Shown here: positions 31,635-40,205 of the stretch, piece by piece
Layout of the letters: each line of letters opens with the position of its first letter
Numbering within the stretch: the first letter of the stretch is position 1
DNA from: Halomonas sp. SpR1
GTDB lineage: Bacteria; Pseudomonadota; Gammaproteobacteria; Pseudomonadales; Halomonadaceae
Assembly: GCF_031010175.1 (NCBI RefSeq)
Contig: NZ_JAUAMB010000018.1
Span: 1-64,000 of the forward strand
Direction of reading: 5' to 3'
DNA length: 64,000 bases
The notes under the pieces: model-generated
What the model was told of the DNA's origin: nothing
Database searches by the model: none
Seen by the model: only the letters and a program-made list of their open reading frames with translations
Translations under genes and position numbers: made by a program

Positions 31635-32293
31635 TCCGCAAAGCGGCATTGGCCGCCATTGTGACGTTTGCCGCCCCAACGTGGGTGGTAGCCGCACCGC
31701 TGGACGATGCCATCGCTCTGGTGCAGCGCGCCCATCCAGTGCTGGCGGCTGAGTACGCCGAGTACCGTGAGACGACGCGCCAGCGCGATTGGTCAAGCGA
31801 CATCACTTTGGGCTGGACGCAGCGGGGCACCGTCGAGGGCGGTGCCGCTGGCGCCAACGCGGGTATAAGCGTCTCGATTCCGTTGTTCGACCGTAGCCAT
31901 GAACTCCGCACCGCCGAGGCCCGTAGCGCCTGGACAGCTAGCCGTGACGGTGTGCTGACGGGCTTCTTAGCCAGCGTTTCGGAGCTTGAGGCGCTGGCGC
32001 TGGAACTGGCCGAAGCCGAGAGAATGCGGGATTTTCGCCGTGACCGGCTCGAATATCAGCGGCGTCAGGTGGAAGAAGGCATTGCCGAGCCGGATACCCT
32101 ATGGCCGGTCGCCGAAGCAATGGAGAAGGCAGACCTGGCCTATGCCGAGCGGCAGGCCAAACAGCTGGCGCTGGGCGAACGCATCGCCCGCGAGTTTGGA
32201 GGTGAGCAGTGGACAACATTACAGGATTTGTTGGTCGAGCACGCGAAGCGGATGACGCCCTGTGCGCCATTCGGCGCGGCGCCAATGTGCTGA
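31631..32293 (+). CDS. TolC-like secreted coiled-coil protein
   Basis: The protein has 220 residues. It has a typical signal peptide (MIRKAALAAIVTFAAPTWVVAAP, written here as AALAAIVTFAAPTWVVAAP). LDDAIALVQRAHPVLAAEYA and NAGISVSIPLFDRSHELRTA are TolC/OEP family hallmarks. It is about half of normal TolC length (~430-490), so only one repeat of the outer-membrane efflux fold is present. It should be exported. The next gene starts within its last 85 bases. It may form a trimer/hexamer or act as a periplasmic adaptor; that is inference. Confidence 0.7.
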   Translation: MIRKAALAAIVTFAAPTWVVAAPLDDAIALVQRAHPVLAAEYAEYRETTRQRDWSSDITLGWTQRGTVEGGAAGANAGISVSIPLFDRSHELRTAEARSAWTASRDGVLTGFLASVSELEALALELAEAERMRDFRRDRLEYQRRQVEEGIAEPDTLWPVAEAMEKADLAYAERQAKQLALGERIAREFGGEQWTTLQDLLVEHAKRMTPCAPFGAAPMC

Positions 32294-33150
32294 TCAATGG
32301 ACGTGCCGGTATCGGCAAGTCGGCCTTCCTACGCCATCTAAACGACCAGCTAAAGGGCGGCGAGCTTCCGGTCGTGTTCGTTCCCGCCGGTACCACTAAG
32401 TCGAGCCTGCTTGAACTGGCCCGCCAGATTCATGAGCGCTGCGGCCTCGCCGTGCCCGAGGCGATGCTGCCGCCGCGCACATTGGCGCGCGTCCGGCGAG
32501 AGGGGAGCCTGCCCTGGTCGGATCTTGTGCGACCACTGCGCCGCCTGCCGGTGGCCGATACCGTGGAGCTGTTGGAAGGGAGCCTACGCCGACAGCGCTT
32601 CCTAGTGCTTCTTGAGACGCTGGAGGTGCCGCCGAGCCAGGCCGAGCTATTCGCCGTCATCCTCGACTGCGCCCAGGTAGTGGCGTGCATGGATGACGCC
32701 AACCGCCGTACGCGTATCGAGCGGCTGCTGTGGCGCTTTCAGGCCACGGTAGAGCTCAAGCCTTTGCCGCTCGACGACAGCCGTGAACTGGCCGAGCGGT
32801 GGCTGAACGTGCGCCCCCTGCGTTTCTCCGACGAGCGCACCCGCGACCGATTTCTGCGTCATGTCGCCCAGGCCGGAGGCGGTATACCAGCAGCGATTCG
32901 CGGCATGCTTGAGGAGGCCGACAAAGAGGGCGAGATAACACCGGCAAAGGCGCGCTCACTCTATCACCAGGCCGGTATTCGCTATGTCGATATGACCCCG
33001 CTACTGGTGGTACTGCTGGTGATTGGCATGGCCAGCCGCTATATCAGTCGTGGCCTCGGCGACACCCAGATGCTGGTGCTCTCCGGCGTGGCCACGGCGA
33101 TCTTTATGGGGCTGCGGTTTTTCTTCTTTCAGATGCGGAGTCGTCGCTGA
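32209..33150 (+). CDS. AAA+ ATPase with C-terminal membrane anchor
   Basis: The protein has 313 residues from a GTG at 32209 behind a perfect GGAGG. FVGRAREADDALCAI and Walker A INGRAGIGKSAFL (near residue 33) fit the Orc/Cdc6-STAND group of AAA+ proteins. The Walker B region reads RFLVLLETLE, with Glu where Asp is usual. Two hydrophobic segments near the end (LLVVLLVIGMA, LVLSGVATAIFMGL) anchor it in the inner membrane. It overlaps the TolC-like gene and is joined to the DUF457 gene by TGATG. The role is unknown. Confidence 0.72.
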   Translation: MDNITGFVGRAREADDALCAIRRGANVLINGRAGIGKSAFLRHLNDQLKGGELPVVFVPAGTTKSSLLELARQIHERCGLAVPEAMLPPRTLARVRREGSLPWSDLVRPLRRLPVADTVELLEGSLRRQRFLVLLETLEVPPSQAELFAVILDCAQVVACMDDANRRTRIERLLWRFQATVELKPLPLDDSRELAERWLNVRPLRFSDERTRDRFLRHVAQAGGGIPAAIRGMLEEADKEGEITPAKARSLYHQAGIRYVDMTPLLVVLLVIGMASRYISRGLGDTQMLVLSGVATAIFMGLRFFFFQMRSRR

Positions 33151-34274
33151 TGCTTGCCCCGACCCACATGGTGGCCGGGCAGGCAGCGTTTGTCGCTGCG
33201 AGCCTGGCAGTAGGCCACGCGCCAAGCTGGCCGGAGGCGTGTCTGGCCGCTGTATCCGGACTGCTGCCGGATCTCGACAAGCGTCATGGCGTCGTCGGAA
33301 GGCTGTTTCCATGGCTTTCGGAGCCGCTGGAGTACCGATTCGGCCATCGCACCCTGACCCACTCACTTCTTACCTGCGTAGTCCTCGCGTTGCTCCTGTG
33401 GCCATTGCTGCCGCGCGGAGTTTGGCTGGCCGTTATAGCTGGATACGCCTCGCATCCTGTGGCGGACATGATGACCCCGGCAGGGGTTGGCTGGTTTTGG
33501 CCCGCGAGGTGGCGATGTGTGCTGCCAGGCAACGAACGTTATCGCATGCAGGCTATGGGCTGGGGCGAGCTGACCTTCGCCGCGATACTTGCTGTGACCA
33601 CGGTGCCGCTACTTGGTATGGCCCAGGCCAAGCCGGGTACCGGTAGCGTGATCGCCGCCGCCATCGGCGACATTGCCACCGCCCGCGCCCGTTACGATGC
33701 CGAGAAAGGCGAACACCGTTGGATGCTGCGCTTAGAAGGGCGCGACAACCTGACAATGGCCGACGTGGGTGGCGACTACCCGATCATTGGCTCCTGGAAA
33801 GCAGCTGGCTTTCTCATCTCAACCACGGACGGTCGGCAGACCGTGTGTCGCAGCGGCGAATGCGACTGGTATGCCGACAGCGCCGTAGCAGTGAAGGGAG
33901 AGGCTCAGACCACCACGGCACGGCAGCTAAGCGCCGAGCACACCTCTCCCGCCGCGTTAGCCGCCGCTCTGGAGCCGCTGGAAGCGGCAGGCGAGGTCTA
34001 CCTGATCGGCAGCCTTACTGCGCGCGGAATCGCCGCTCACGCGCCCACTGTGGCGGTCAGCGGTGGAGAGGTAAGCCTCAACTATGCGGAACCAGGCGTA
34101 ATCGACCGCTGGGGCGCACGTCCCCTGCGAGACCTGCTGCTGACCGTGCAGGTGCGTCATGCACTGGATATCACTGTCCCCAACGTGGAGCTTGGTGAAG
34201 AAAAAGCGGGTGTTATACCCGCCGAATTACGCCCTTGGCTGCATGAAAATGACAAAATTTCTCGTGACAGGTAG
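33150..34274 (+). CDS. YdjM/DUF457-like membrane metal-dependent hydrolase with a long extra domain
   Basis: The protein has 374 residues. The first ~150 show the DUF457 pattern: GLLPDLDKRHGVVGR, FGHRTLTHSLLTCV and SHPVADMMTPAGVGWFWPAR, with the His/Asp residues of a phospholipase C-like metal site and several membrane segments. The last ~200 residues are a soluble domain absent from E. coli YdjM (196 residues), ending GARPLRDLLLTVQVRHALD. A GC palindrome identical in design to the replication iterons lies in its 3' end. It probably acts on a lipid or membrane-linked substrate; the substrate is unknown. Confidence 0.72.
   Translation: MLAPTHMVAGQAAFVAASLAVGHAPSWPEACLAAVSGLLPDLDKRHGVVGRLFPWLSEPLEYRFGHRTLTHSLLTCVVLALLLWPLLPRGVWLAVIAGYASHPVADMMTPAGVGWFWPARWRCVLPGNERYRMQAMGWGELTFAAILAVTTVPLLGMAQAKPGTGSVIAAAIGDIATARARYDAEKGEHRWMLRLEGRDNLTMADVGGDYPIIGSWKAAGFLISTTDGRQTVCRSGECDWYADSAVAVKGEAQTTTARQLSAEHTSPAALAAALEPLEAAGEVYLIGSLTARGIAAHAPTVAVSGGEVSLNYAEPGVIDRWGARPLRDLLLTVQVRHALDITVPNVELGEEKAGVIPAELRPWLHENDKISRDR
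34206..34223. repeat. Outlying copy of the iteron palindrome
   Basis: GCGGGTGTTATACCCGCC has the same GCGGGT-N6-CCCGCC design as the seven iterons at 29.9-30.1 kb, 4.1 kb away, near the end of the DUF457 gene. Confidence 0.55.
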
Positions 34275-34279
34275 GTAAC

Positions 34280-34849
34280 ATGAATAAAATACATAATATG
34301 ATCCGGCTCATTACACGGATGCTAATAAGAATTCGACACAATCGGATCTCACTGTTTTGGATAGTTACCGTCGTAGCCCTGTCCTTGCCATGGCTCATGG
34401 ACGACATAAGCGGCCCGATATTGACGATTTCCGACACGCCTGGTGCTCTAGATAGCTGCAGCGTGGTGCGTGTCTATGACGGTGATACCATGACGGTAAA
34501 CTGCGCGGGACAAGAAGAGAGAGTGCGTCTCTACTGCATCGACACCCCAGAGATGGGGCAGCAACCCTGGGGGCGCCAGAGCCGAGACTATCTGCGCAGA
34601 ATCACGCCCAGCCAGGTGGAAATCGTCACCCACGACCGCGACCGCTATGGGCGGCTCGTCGGTGAAGTGTTGTCAGGAAACCGCAGCCTGAATCTGGCGA
34701 TGGTCGAAGCCGGACAAGCTGCAGTCTACAATCGGTACTGCAGTGATGATCGCTATGCACCTGCTGAGCGCCAAGCAAAAGCGGCGCGGTTGGGTGTTTG
34801 GGCTGAGCCTGGATTGCACCAGCAGCCTTGGGAGTGGCGTAGCCTATAG
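34280..34849 (+). CDS. Membrane-anchored staphylococcal nuclease-like (SNase) protein
   Basis: The protein has 189 residues. A transmembrane segment lies at about 27-42 (ISLFWIVTVVALSLPWL) after a very basic start, so the catalytic domain faces the periplasm. SNase residues are kept: Asp in VYDGDTMTV, Arg-Asp-Glu in RVRLYCIDTPEMG, and Arg in DRYGRLVGEV. It cuts DNA/RNA with calcium in known relatives. It follows the DUF457 gene by 5 bases and ends the operon. AT-rich in its first 120 bases. Confidence 0.88.
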   Translation: MNKIHNMIRLITRMLIRIRHNRISLFWIVTVVALSLPWLMDDISGPILTISDTPGALDSCSVVRVYDGDTMTVNCAGQEERVRLYCIDTPEMGQQPWGRQSRDYLRRITPSQVEIVTHDRDRYGRLVGEVLSGNRSLNLAMVEAGQAAVYNRYCSDDRYAPAERQAKAARLGVWAEPGLHQQPWEWRSL

Positions 34850-35426
34850 ATTTGACAAACTTTTGACTGATCTTGCCCGCTTAATAGTGAACACCCAGCT
34901 AATCGTGCATATTTCCTTAGACAAACCCTTGTTCGAGTCCAGAGCACTCGGCTAAATGCGATGAGCATTAGAAGAACATGGGCTGGGAGGCGAGACTCAT
35001 TAGGTTCTTTCTATAGTCTGCCCCTCTGCCCCCCTCTGCCCCTCTGCCCCTCTGCCCCTCTGCCCCTCTGCCCCTCTGCCCCTTTGCCCCTTTGCCTCTG
35101 GTTGCCTGTGTTAGGCTCGGTTACAGTGTTAGTAAGGGGGACTCGGTGTGTCCCGCACTGATGGTGGGCGAGTGGATGGTTAGATAAGTCCTGAGTTCGA
35201 GAAGTTGCTGAAGTCAATTAAGAAGAAAGGAGTGAATACTGGCTAGCTAGGGAGGCCCCGGTAAGGTGGCACTAGCGAGGAAAAATCCAGAAAATAGTAG
35301 TTCGGCTTCGAGCATCGCAGGATAAATAAAGAGGCGGAATACAACCATATAGATCGAAAACTAAAATGCAGTTGAGTTGCGAATAAAATATCTATAATAG
35401 ATAAAACGGATTTTAAGGAGTCAGTT
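34850..35426. other. Gene-free gap with tandem repeat, before the PLD nuclease
   Basis: Apart from the 8-bp tandem repeat at 35018-35100 I see no open frame with a good start. Composition shifts from GC-rich to AT-rich at about 35.3 kb, marking the left edge of the restriction-modification insert. Confidence 0.6.
35018..35100. repeat. 8-bp tandem repeat (CCCCTCTG)n
   Basis: About ten units of CTGCCCCT, including one unit lengthened by two C and two units with CCCCTTTG. Strand asymmetric (pyrimidine-rich on plus). It looks like slippage-prone simple sequence. Confidence 0.85.
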
Positions 35427-36488
35427 TTGATTAGTTTTTCTGTGCATCCTGGAGTTTATCAGACAAGTGTAGAAACGGGGCTTAGGAATATTCTGGAAGA
35501 TATGTGGATTCGCTCATTAAGACGAGGGGATGGCACTATATTCATTATCTCTGGCTTCGCAAATTATAATGGTGGAGCTAGGTTTTATAAAATATTAAAA
35601 GAGCATACTGAGAATGGAGGTAGGGTAGTTGCTATTCTCGGTGGGAGTGCTAGCCAGAGGCTGTCCAGTAAGCAAGTTGTTCATGCTTTGCTAGAGTGTG
35701 GGGCGGAGGTGTTTTTAATAAACAGGAAAAGGATTTTACATGCAAAATGCTATGGTTTTTTAACAGAAAATGGAGAGCAGTCAGCAGTAATTACCTCTGG
35801 TAATTTCACTGCTCCTGGCTTATCTCAAAATATTGAAGCATCTGTGTATTTAAAGAATCAAGCATTGTCTGACTCCAGCTTTAGCTGGTGTGATCTAGTT
35901 AATAAAATGTTCGACCAGAACTGGCAATATTATCAATGCTTAATAGATCCATTATCACCACACTGGAATCTATTGTATGACGAGACTCCTCAGAGCTATG
36001 CCTTAGATGAAGTTGATCAAGAAACCTTAATAGTTAAACTAGTGCCAACAGATACTAACAGGATCTTGGCGAATCCTGGAGATATAAGTGGTCGAGGTAG
36101 CCAGTACTTTTGGTTAAGCAAAGATTGCTTTGACTTTTTTCCACCTCTCACCATCCGTAATCAAAGAGGGTGGAAAGGAACTCTATCGGCCTTTATAAAT
36201 CTTAATTATGTTGATTTAGGAATTTCTGACCAAGTGAGAATTACATTTGAAGCGGAAAATAATTTAGACTTCAGGCTGGGAACGGGGAGGTTACGCTATA
36301 CAAAAATGGCCGAGCCAGGGGATTTGGCATGTATAACTAGGATTTCTGAGGACTCTTATGAGTTAAGAATAATTCGGCAAAACAATCCGGCATATCAAAG
36401 GCTAGATTTATTTGCGCCTAACTTTATCGGAAGTCGTGGTAAGCGGTATGGATATATAGATAGCCAACAATTTTTTAGCATTCTGTGA
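35427..36488 (+). CDS. PLD-family restriction endonuclease, NgoFVII/BfiI type
   Basis: The protein has 353 residues from a TTG start behind AAGGAG (6-base spacing). One phospholipase D motif is visible: RILHAKCYGF, then ITSGNFTAPGLSQNIEA. A single H-x-K per chain implies a dimeric active site, as in BfiI. The last ~150 residues (QYFWLSKDCFDFFPP, GISDQVRITFEAENNL, EPGDLACITRISEDSYEL) look like a B3-type DNA-binding domain, also as in BfiI/NgoFVII. It is convergent with two methyltransferase genes. AT-rich, hence recently acquired. Confidence 0.8.
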   Translation: MISFSVHPGVYQTSVETGLRNILEDMWIRSLRRGDGTIFIISGFANYNGGARFYKILKEHTENGGRVVAILGGSASQRLSSKQVVHALLECGAEVFLINRKRILHAKCYGFLTENGEQSAVITSGNFTAPGLSQNIEASVYLKNQALSDSSFSWCDLVNKMFDQNWQYYQCLIDPLSPHWNLLYDETPQSYALDEVDQETLIVKLVPTDTNRILANPGDISGRGSQYFWLSKDCFDFFPPLTIRNQRGWKGTLSAFINLNYVDLGISDQVRITFEAENNLDFRLGTGRLRYTKMAEPGDLACITRISEDSYELRIIRQNNPAYQRLDLFAPNFIGSRGKRYGYIDSQQFFSIL

Positions 36489-36517
36489 GTGATTTAATCA
36501 CAAGATTCACTGAAAAA

Positions 36518-36545
36518 AGGCCAGGCAATAGCCTGGCCTAATTGC
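36518..36545. terminator. Bidirectional terminator between nuclease and methyltransferase genes
   Basis: AGGCCAGGC-AATA-GCCTGGCCT is a perfect stem in the 57-base convergent gap, with TTTTTT on the minus-strand side. Confidence 0.75.
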
Positions 36546-38030
36546 TCATATTGCTTTAAGTATGACTAATGTTTCAACTTTAGTTGAGTTGTTTTGGTGA
36601 AGCCCATACCTTTTATAGGTCTGAAGGGGTATGCTTTCCATATGCTTCCAGCCTCTCTCTGTAGCAATGTTGGCAAGATGCTGTGGAGTATTTATGTCAA
36701 ATCGAATCCCACTTAGTACCGTATGGTTACCACCAACAACTAATCCAAAAGGGGCGCCAGGCTTAACGAGCTCACGTATTGAGCTGAATGCGTCTGACAT
36801 GCCTGAAAAATATCTATAAAGTAATGTTGGTACAACTTGTCTTCTAAAGCCGTCATCTTCAGTTAGTGCACTTTGAAGCTTTGTGCAAAGATCTGCCTCA
36901 TGTTCAGGGATGTTCGAAGCGTTTTTTTCCAGCTTTAATAACAAGTCTTTCTTGCTAGCCCCACGAATCTCTCGGCTACCAATCAGCCTTGCCTCTAGCT
37001 CTTTAACTTCTGACGGAGAAAGTAAATCTAGCCATATTAGACTTAAGCGCTGAGTGTCTATGTAGGGTAAAGCTGTAGCATATGGTGGACTTGTAATAGC
37101 CATGTCAAAGCTTTCTGGTCTCAATTCGCCACTAGGATCAATTCCAGTGCAGTCCTGATTAAGTGCAACCCCGCTCTTTGAAAGGATTCCATGTACTTTT
37201 TGTGATTGTTTGAGTTTGTCTGTAAAAGATTGAGCTGCCGTTAGAAATGTTTGAAAGAACGAGACCTCAGGTAAAGGAGTTTTCCTTCGTCTAATTCTTA
37301 GGTCATTGGGATCCTGATATGAATAGTCACGTAGAAGGTTGGAGGCGATAGAAAGCAATATGATTGACACATCGTCGTCAATCTCTTTTAAAGCTAATTT
37401 CAGGCTTTCTATTTTTATGAAATTATCCCTTGGAAACCAAGATAATAGGTAATTAGATCGTTCATTGTTTTCATTGATGGAGTGAATATTATTAATGGCT
37501 ATTTCAGCTGCTGTTTTTGCACCATCGATTATTTTCTGCGCTGGTGTGCAGAGGGATAAGACTTTTGCATTAGCAATGTACGCAGCTAATGGGTTGATAT
37601 CTGTTCCTACAGAACTCAGCCCAAGATGCATACATTCAATAAGTGATGTCCCGCTCCCGCAAAAAGGATCTAGTACTCTATCACTTTCTTTAGCTCCAAA
37701 AATATTCAACATTGCTTTCGCAATTTGAGGATTGAATTTCCCTTTGTATTCATGCAGTCCATGCGCAGAGTAACGAGTCGATTGACGTTTTGTACCATTA
37801 ACTGTGCCTGATTCTAATAAAAATTGCTGCGTCTTATTTTTGCTGGTGTTGCTCTCGAATTCTTTAAAATAGACCAGCCTATTGGCAAGTGTAGTGTTTT
37901 GCGGGGCTGAAATCTCTATAGAGCCATCTACCTCATGAATTTCCTCAGGAGAAAGTAAACTACAAACTTCCCGGCGAGCAAGTTCTTTTTCGTATGGGAA
38001 ATACTTGTACTGATGCCAGAAAAGTTTCAT
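36546..38030 (-). CDS. Amino-methyltransferase 2 of the restriction-modification system (N4-C or N6-A)
   Basis: The protein has 494 residues. The AdoMet motif is VLDPFCGSGTSLIECMHLGL and the catalytic motif is AITSPPYATALPYIDTQRL. The S-P-P-Y form is typical of N4-cytosine enzymes but also found in N6-adenine ones. HEYKGKFNPQIAKAML is the usual leader to motif I. It overlaps methyltransferase 1 by 4 bases (ATGA). The longer-than-usual spacing between motifs suggests a target-recognition insert. AT-rich. Confidence 0.85.
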   Translation of the reverse strand: MKLFWHQYKYFPYEKELARREVCSLLSPEEIHEVDGSIEISAPQNTTLANRLVYFKEFESNTSKNKTQQFLLESGTVNGTKRQSTRYSAHGLHEYKGKFNPQIAKAMLNIFGAKESDRVLDPFCGSGTSLIECMHLGLSSVGTDINPLAAYIANAKVLSLCTPAQKIIDGAKTAAEIAINNIHSINENNERSNYLLSWFPRDNFIKIESLKLALKEIDDDVSIILLSIASNLLRDYSYQDPNDLRIRRRKTPLPEVSFFQTFLTAAQSFTDKLKQSQKVHGILSKSGVALNQDCTGIDPSGELRPESFDMAITSPPYATALPYIDTQRLSLIWLDLLSPSEVKELEARLIGSREIRGASKKDLLLKLEKNASNIPEHEADLCTKLQSALTEDDGFRRQVVPTLLYRYFSGMSDAFSSIRELVKPGAPFGLVVGGNHTVLSGIRFDINTPQHLANIATERGWKHMESIPLQTYKRYGLHQNNSTKVETLVILKAI

Positions 38031-39400
38031 TTGGCCACCTTTTTAAAAACTAAAATAGATTCAGTCTTGATGTTGGCATGGGAGAGGTTGAATGACTTTC
38101 GTTGAGAGTAAATATCCCTTTCTATACGTGTAACAAAAGACAGCCCATGATTCTTTGCTGCTTGTTGAATAATATTACCATTGTCTATCACTTGGCCATG
38201 GATTTTTGATCTGCCTACAACAAAGCAGGCATAACCATCTTGGACTAAAACTTTATCCAACAATGAAAAAGTAGAAGACATTTGATCTAAGAAGAGCTCA
38301 GGGGTATGTCCGTTTTTCTTGAAAAAATGAGCGCGAGCCCCAATTTCTTTTTCCTTAACTGAAATTGGGTTGTGCCCGAGCCACCACATTCTATACTTGT
38401 GATAAAGCCAGTACTCGTATGCGTTAGGGTAGGGAGGCGACGTAACAACTAAACCTATAGGTTGCTTTATTTGCTCTGGAGAAACCTCTAGTGTATTGGC
38501 CTCTAAGACCTCGGATTCTGTAAGGTTCCAGCTCCTTTTTCCAAGGGAGCTTATAAGCTTATCAGATGAGTTTTCAAAGAGCCTGAATACATCATCATAT
38601 TTGATGTTTTTCTCTACAGCGGCATATCTTGTATCACTATCTTGATTCGATACACGCACCAAGATGCTAGAGAGGATAAGTTTTAAATGATCTCTCCAAG
38701 GGGTGTATTCCTTTTGTGAAATAGTGCTGCTTATTGCATCCACAGCAATTTGAATCTCTGGCTTGAACCAATGATTTATGTTGGGAATTTCACTTTTTCT
38801 ATGTGTTTTTTTCGTTTTTGATATATCTAATACGCTTTTAATGGCGTCCTGTAAACCTTCAGGATATTGTGATGTTTTAACACGAGAAATTAAACAGGCA
38901 ATCGGGTTCAAATCTATCCCGATAGAAGGTAGTCCGGCGCGCTGCGCTTCTACTAAGCTGGTGCCAGACCCCACAAATGGATCTAGAACAGCAGTACCCT
39001 CGGGGATAGGGATATTCGCGATCAACTCCCGCGGTATATCCCCAATAAACTTTGCAGGATAGGGGTGGATCTTTTCAAGAGGGGTTTGGATCTTCCTTTT
39101 GATAAAGCTCCAATCGATTTCGTTTAGTTTTTCGCCTACTTTTATTGCAGAGGCGTCTCTATCGAGATGTTCTTTGGTAGGGGCTGTTGCTGTTTCCAAA
39201 GAAGCATCATTAATAATTATGCTTTCTTCTATTTTAGAGAAATCTAATGATATTTGGTTTTTATTATCTAAAAAGGTGTTCATGTTTTTAATAAACCACT
39301 CTTTCAAAGATAACCCTTCGTGAGCAAGGGCTGAATAAAGCTCTTTTTTTTGATCGGGGTCAATCTCAACGACTATGCGTCCACTGCTTCCTATACTCAT
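38027..39400 (-). CDS. Amino-methyltransferase 1 with an N-terminal ribbon-helix-helix-like domain
   Basis: The protein has 457 residues from MSIGSSGRIVVEIDPDQKK; AAGG lies 8 bases upstream, so this ATG is preferred to that at 39418. Residues 8-48 (RIVVEIDPDQ, then GLSLKEWFIKNMNTFLDN) look like a ribbon-helix-helix DNA-binding module, possibly for autoregulation. The catalytic part has IHPYPAKFIGDIPRELI, VLDPFVGSGTSLVEAQRAGL and VVTSPPYPNAYEYWLYH. Two methyltransferases fit an asymmetric target, one for each strand. Confidence 0.85.
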   Translation of the reverse strand: MSIGSSGRIVVEIDPDQKKELYSALAHEGLSLKEWFIKNMNTFLDNKNQISLDFSKIEESIIINDASLETATAPTKEHLDRDASAIKVGEKLNEIDWSFIKRKIQTPLEKIHPYPAKFIGDIPRELIANIPIPEGTAVLDPFVGSGTSLVEAQRAGLPSIGIDLNPIACLISRVKTSQYPEGLQDAIKSVLDISKTKKTHRKSEIPNINHWFKPEIQIAVDAISSTISQKEYTPWRDHLKLILSSILVRVSNQDSDTRYAAVEKNIKYDDVFRLFENSSDKLISSLGKRSWNLTESEVLEANTLEVSPEQIKQPIGLVVTSPPYPNAYEYWLYHKYRMWWLGHNPISVKEKEIGARAHFFKKNGHTPELFLDQMSSTFSLLDKVLVQDGYACFVVGRSKIHGQVIDNGNIIQQAAKNHGLSFVTRIERDIYSQRKSFNLSHANIKTESILVFKKVAK

Positions 39401-39493
39401 GTGGCTACCTTGGGTCAATGTGCTATATGTAACATAACATAAACTGGGATTTATATCTATTCGAAAAAAGAGAAAAGCGGCATCGTTTTTAAC

Positions 39494-39745
39494 TTAATTA
39501 TCTAAATATAAAGGATTTTTTCTTTGCGTAATGTTCCAGATCTCTGCGTCCCCCAAGCTGCTAAAAAGGTTGTGCGTGGGTGCCGCATAGCTCAGGGACA
39601 GATGCGATCGTTCTTCGTTGTAGTGCCGGATCCAAAGGCCAATGACCGCTCTGGCTGGGCCCATGTTAGATTCACTCAAACTGCAATCATCGGAAGAAGC
39701 GCTCGACGAGCCCACTCTGCTCCAGTGTGTACGAGGTCGTGAGTG
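39494..39745 (-). pseudogene. IS3-family transposase C-terminal remnant
   Basis: One frame reads SGLVERFFR and another ARAVIGLWIRHYNEERSHLS; together these are the end of an IS3-family OrfB (DDE domain tail: VERFFRSLKEE, then W-I-R-x-Y-N-E-E-R-P-H). A frameshift and deletion separate the parts, and the N-terminus and ends of the IS are missing. It marks past transposition next to the restriction-modification insert. Confidence 0.7.
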
Positions 39746-39889
39746 GCGACTACTAGGGAGGAGGCTATGCTCAAGCAGTCAACGGCAAGCTGTCGCGACT
39801 GACGGACTGGCACCAATCACTGGATTGAATTACAGTAAAAGACGCAAGGTTACCCCATCCACTCGCTGAGAAGCGACAGGAGATACATT

Positions 39890-40194
39890 ATGACCAGCAG
39901 TTACACAACCTTCGAACATGCACAGCCACCAGTCGGCATTCCGATCATCTGTCTTTTCCGATCCACTGGCATGCCAGAATCACGCCTTAATCATCGAGCC
40001 AACGCCATGAGCAAGGCGATCCGTCGCTCTGACGGAGAGATTTACTATCATGCCGACACCAACCCCGGGATGGGCAGAATCCGAGGTCGGTTGATGGCCT
40101 GGAAACGCTGCTGGTGGTGATCCAGCACGCAGGAGGATTCCCCATGACTCATCTTGACGGCGGACGCGGCAACGACGCTAAGCCCAAGCAGTAA
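39890..40194 (+). pseudogene. Frameshifted small gene paired with DUF4417
   Basis: An ATG at 39890 behind AGGAG opens a good frame (MTSSYTTFEHAQPPVGIPII, SDGEIYYHADTNPGMGRIRG) that stops at 40120. In another frame translation resumes as VDGLETLLVVIQHAGGFPMT with HLDGGRGNDAKPKQ and a stop at 40194, 11 bases before the next gene. The halves read as one ~100-residue protein with a one- or two-base lesion near 40090. Function unknown. A programmed frameshift is less likely, as no slippery heptamer is seen. Confidence 0.55.
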
Positions 40195-40205
40195 GGCGGA
40201 CACAG

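Noticed and set aside
32209-33150. Zot/pI-like filamentous phage assembly ATPase
   Set aside because: It has a membrane segment, but the Walker A context (INGRAGIGKS) and N-terminus are Orc/STAND-like and no inovirus coat genes are present.
35018-35100. CRISPR-like repeat
   Set aside because: The unit is 8 bp with no spacers, so it is simple tandem repeat. No CRISPR array or cas gene was seen in the window.
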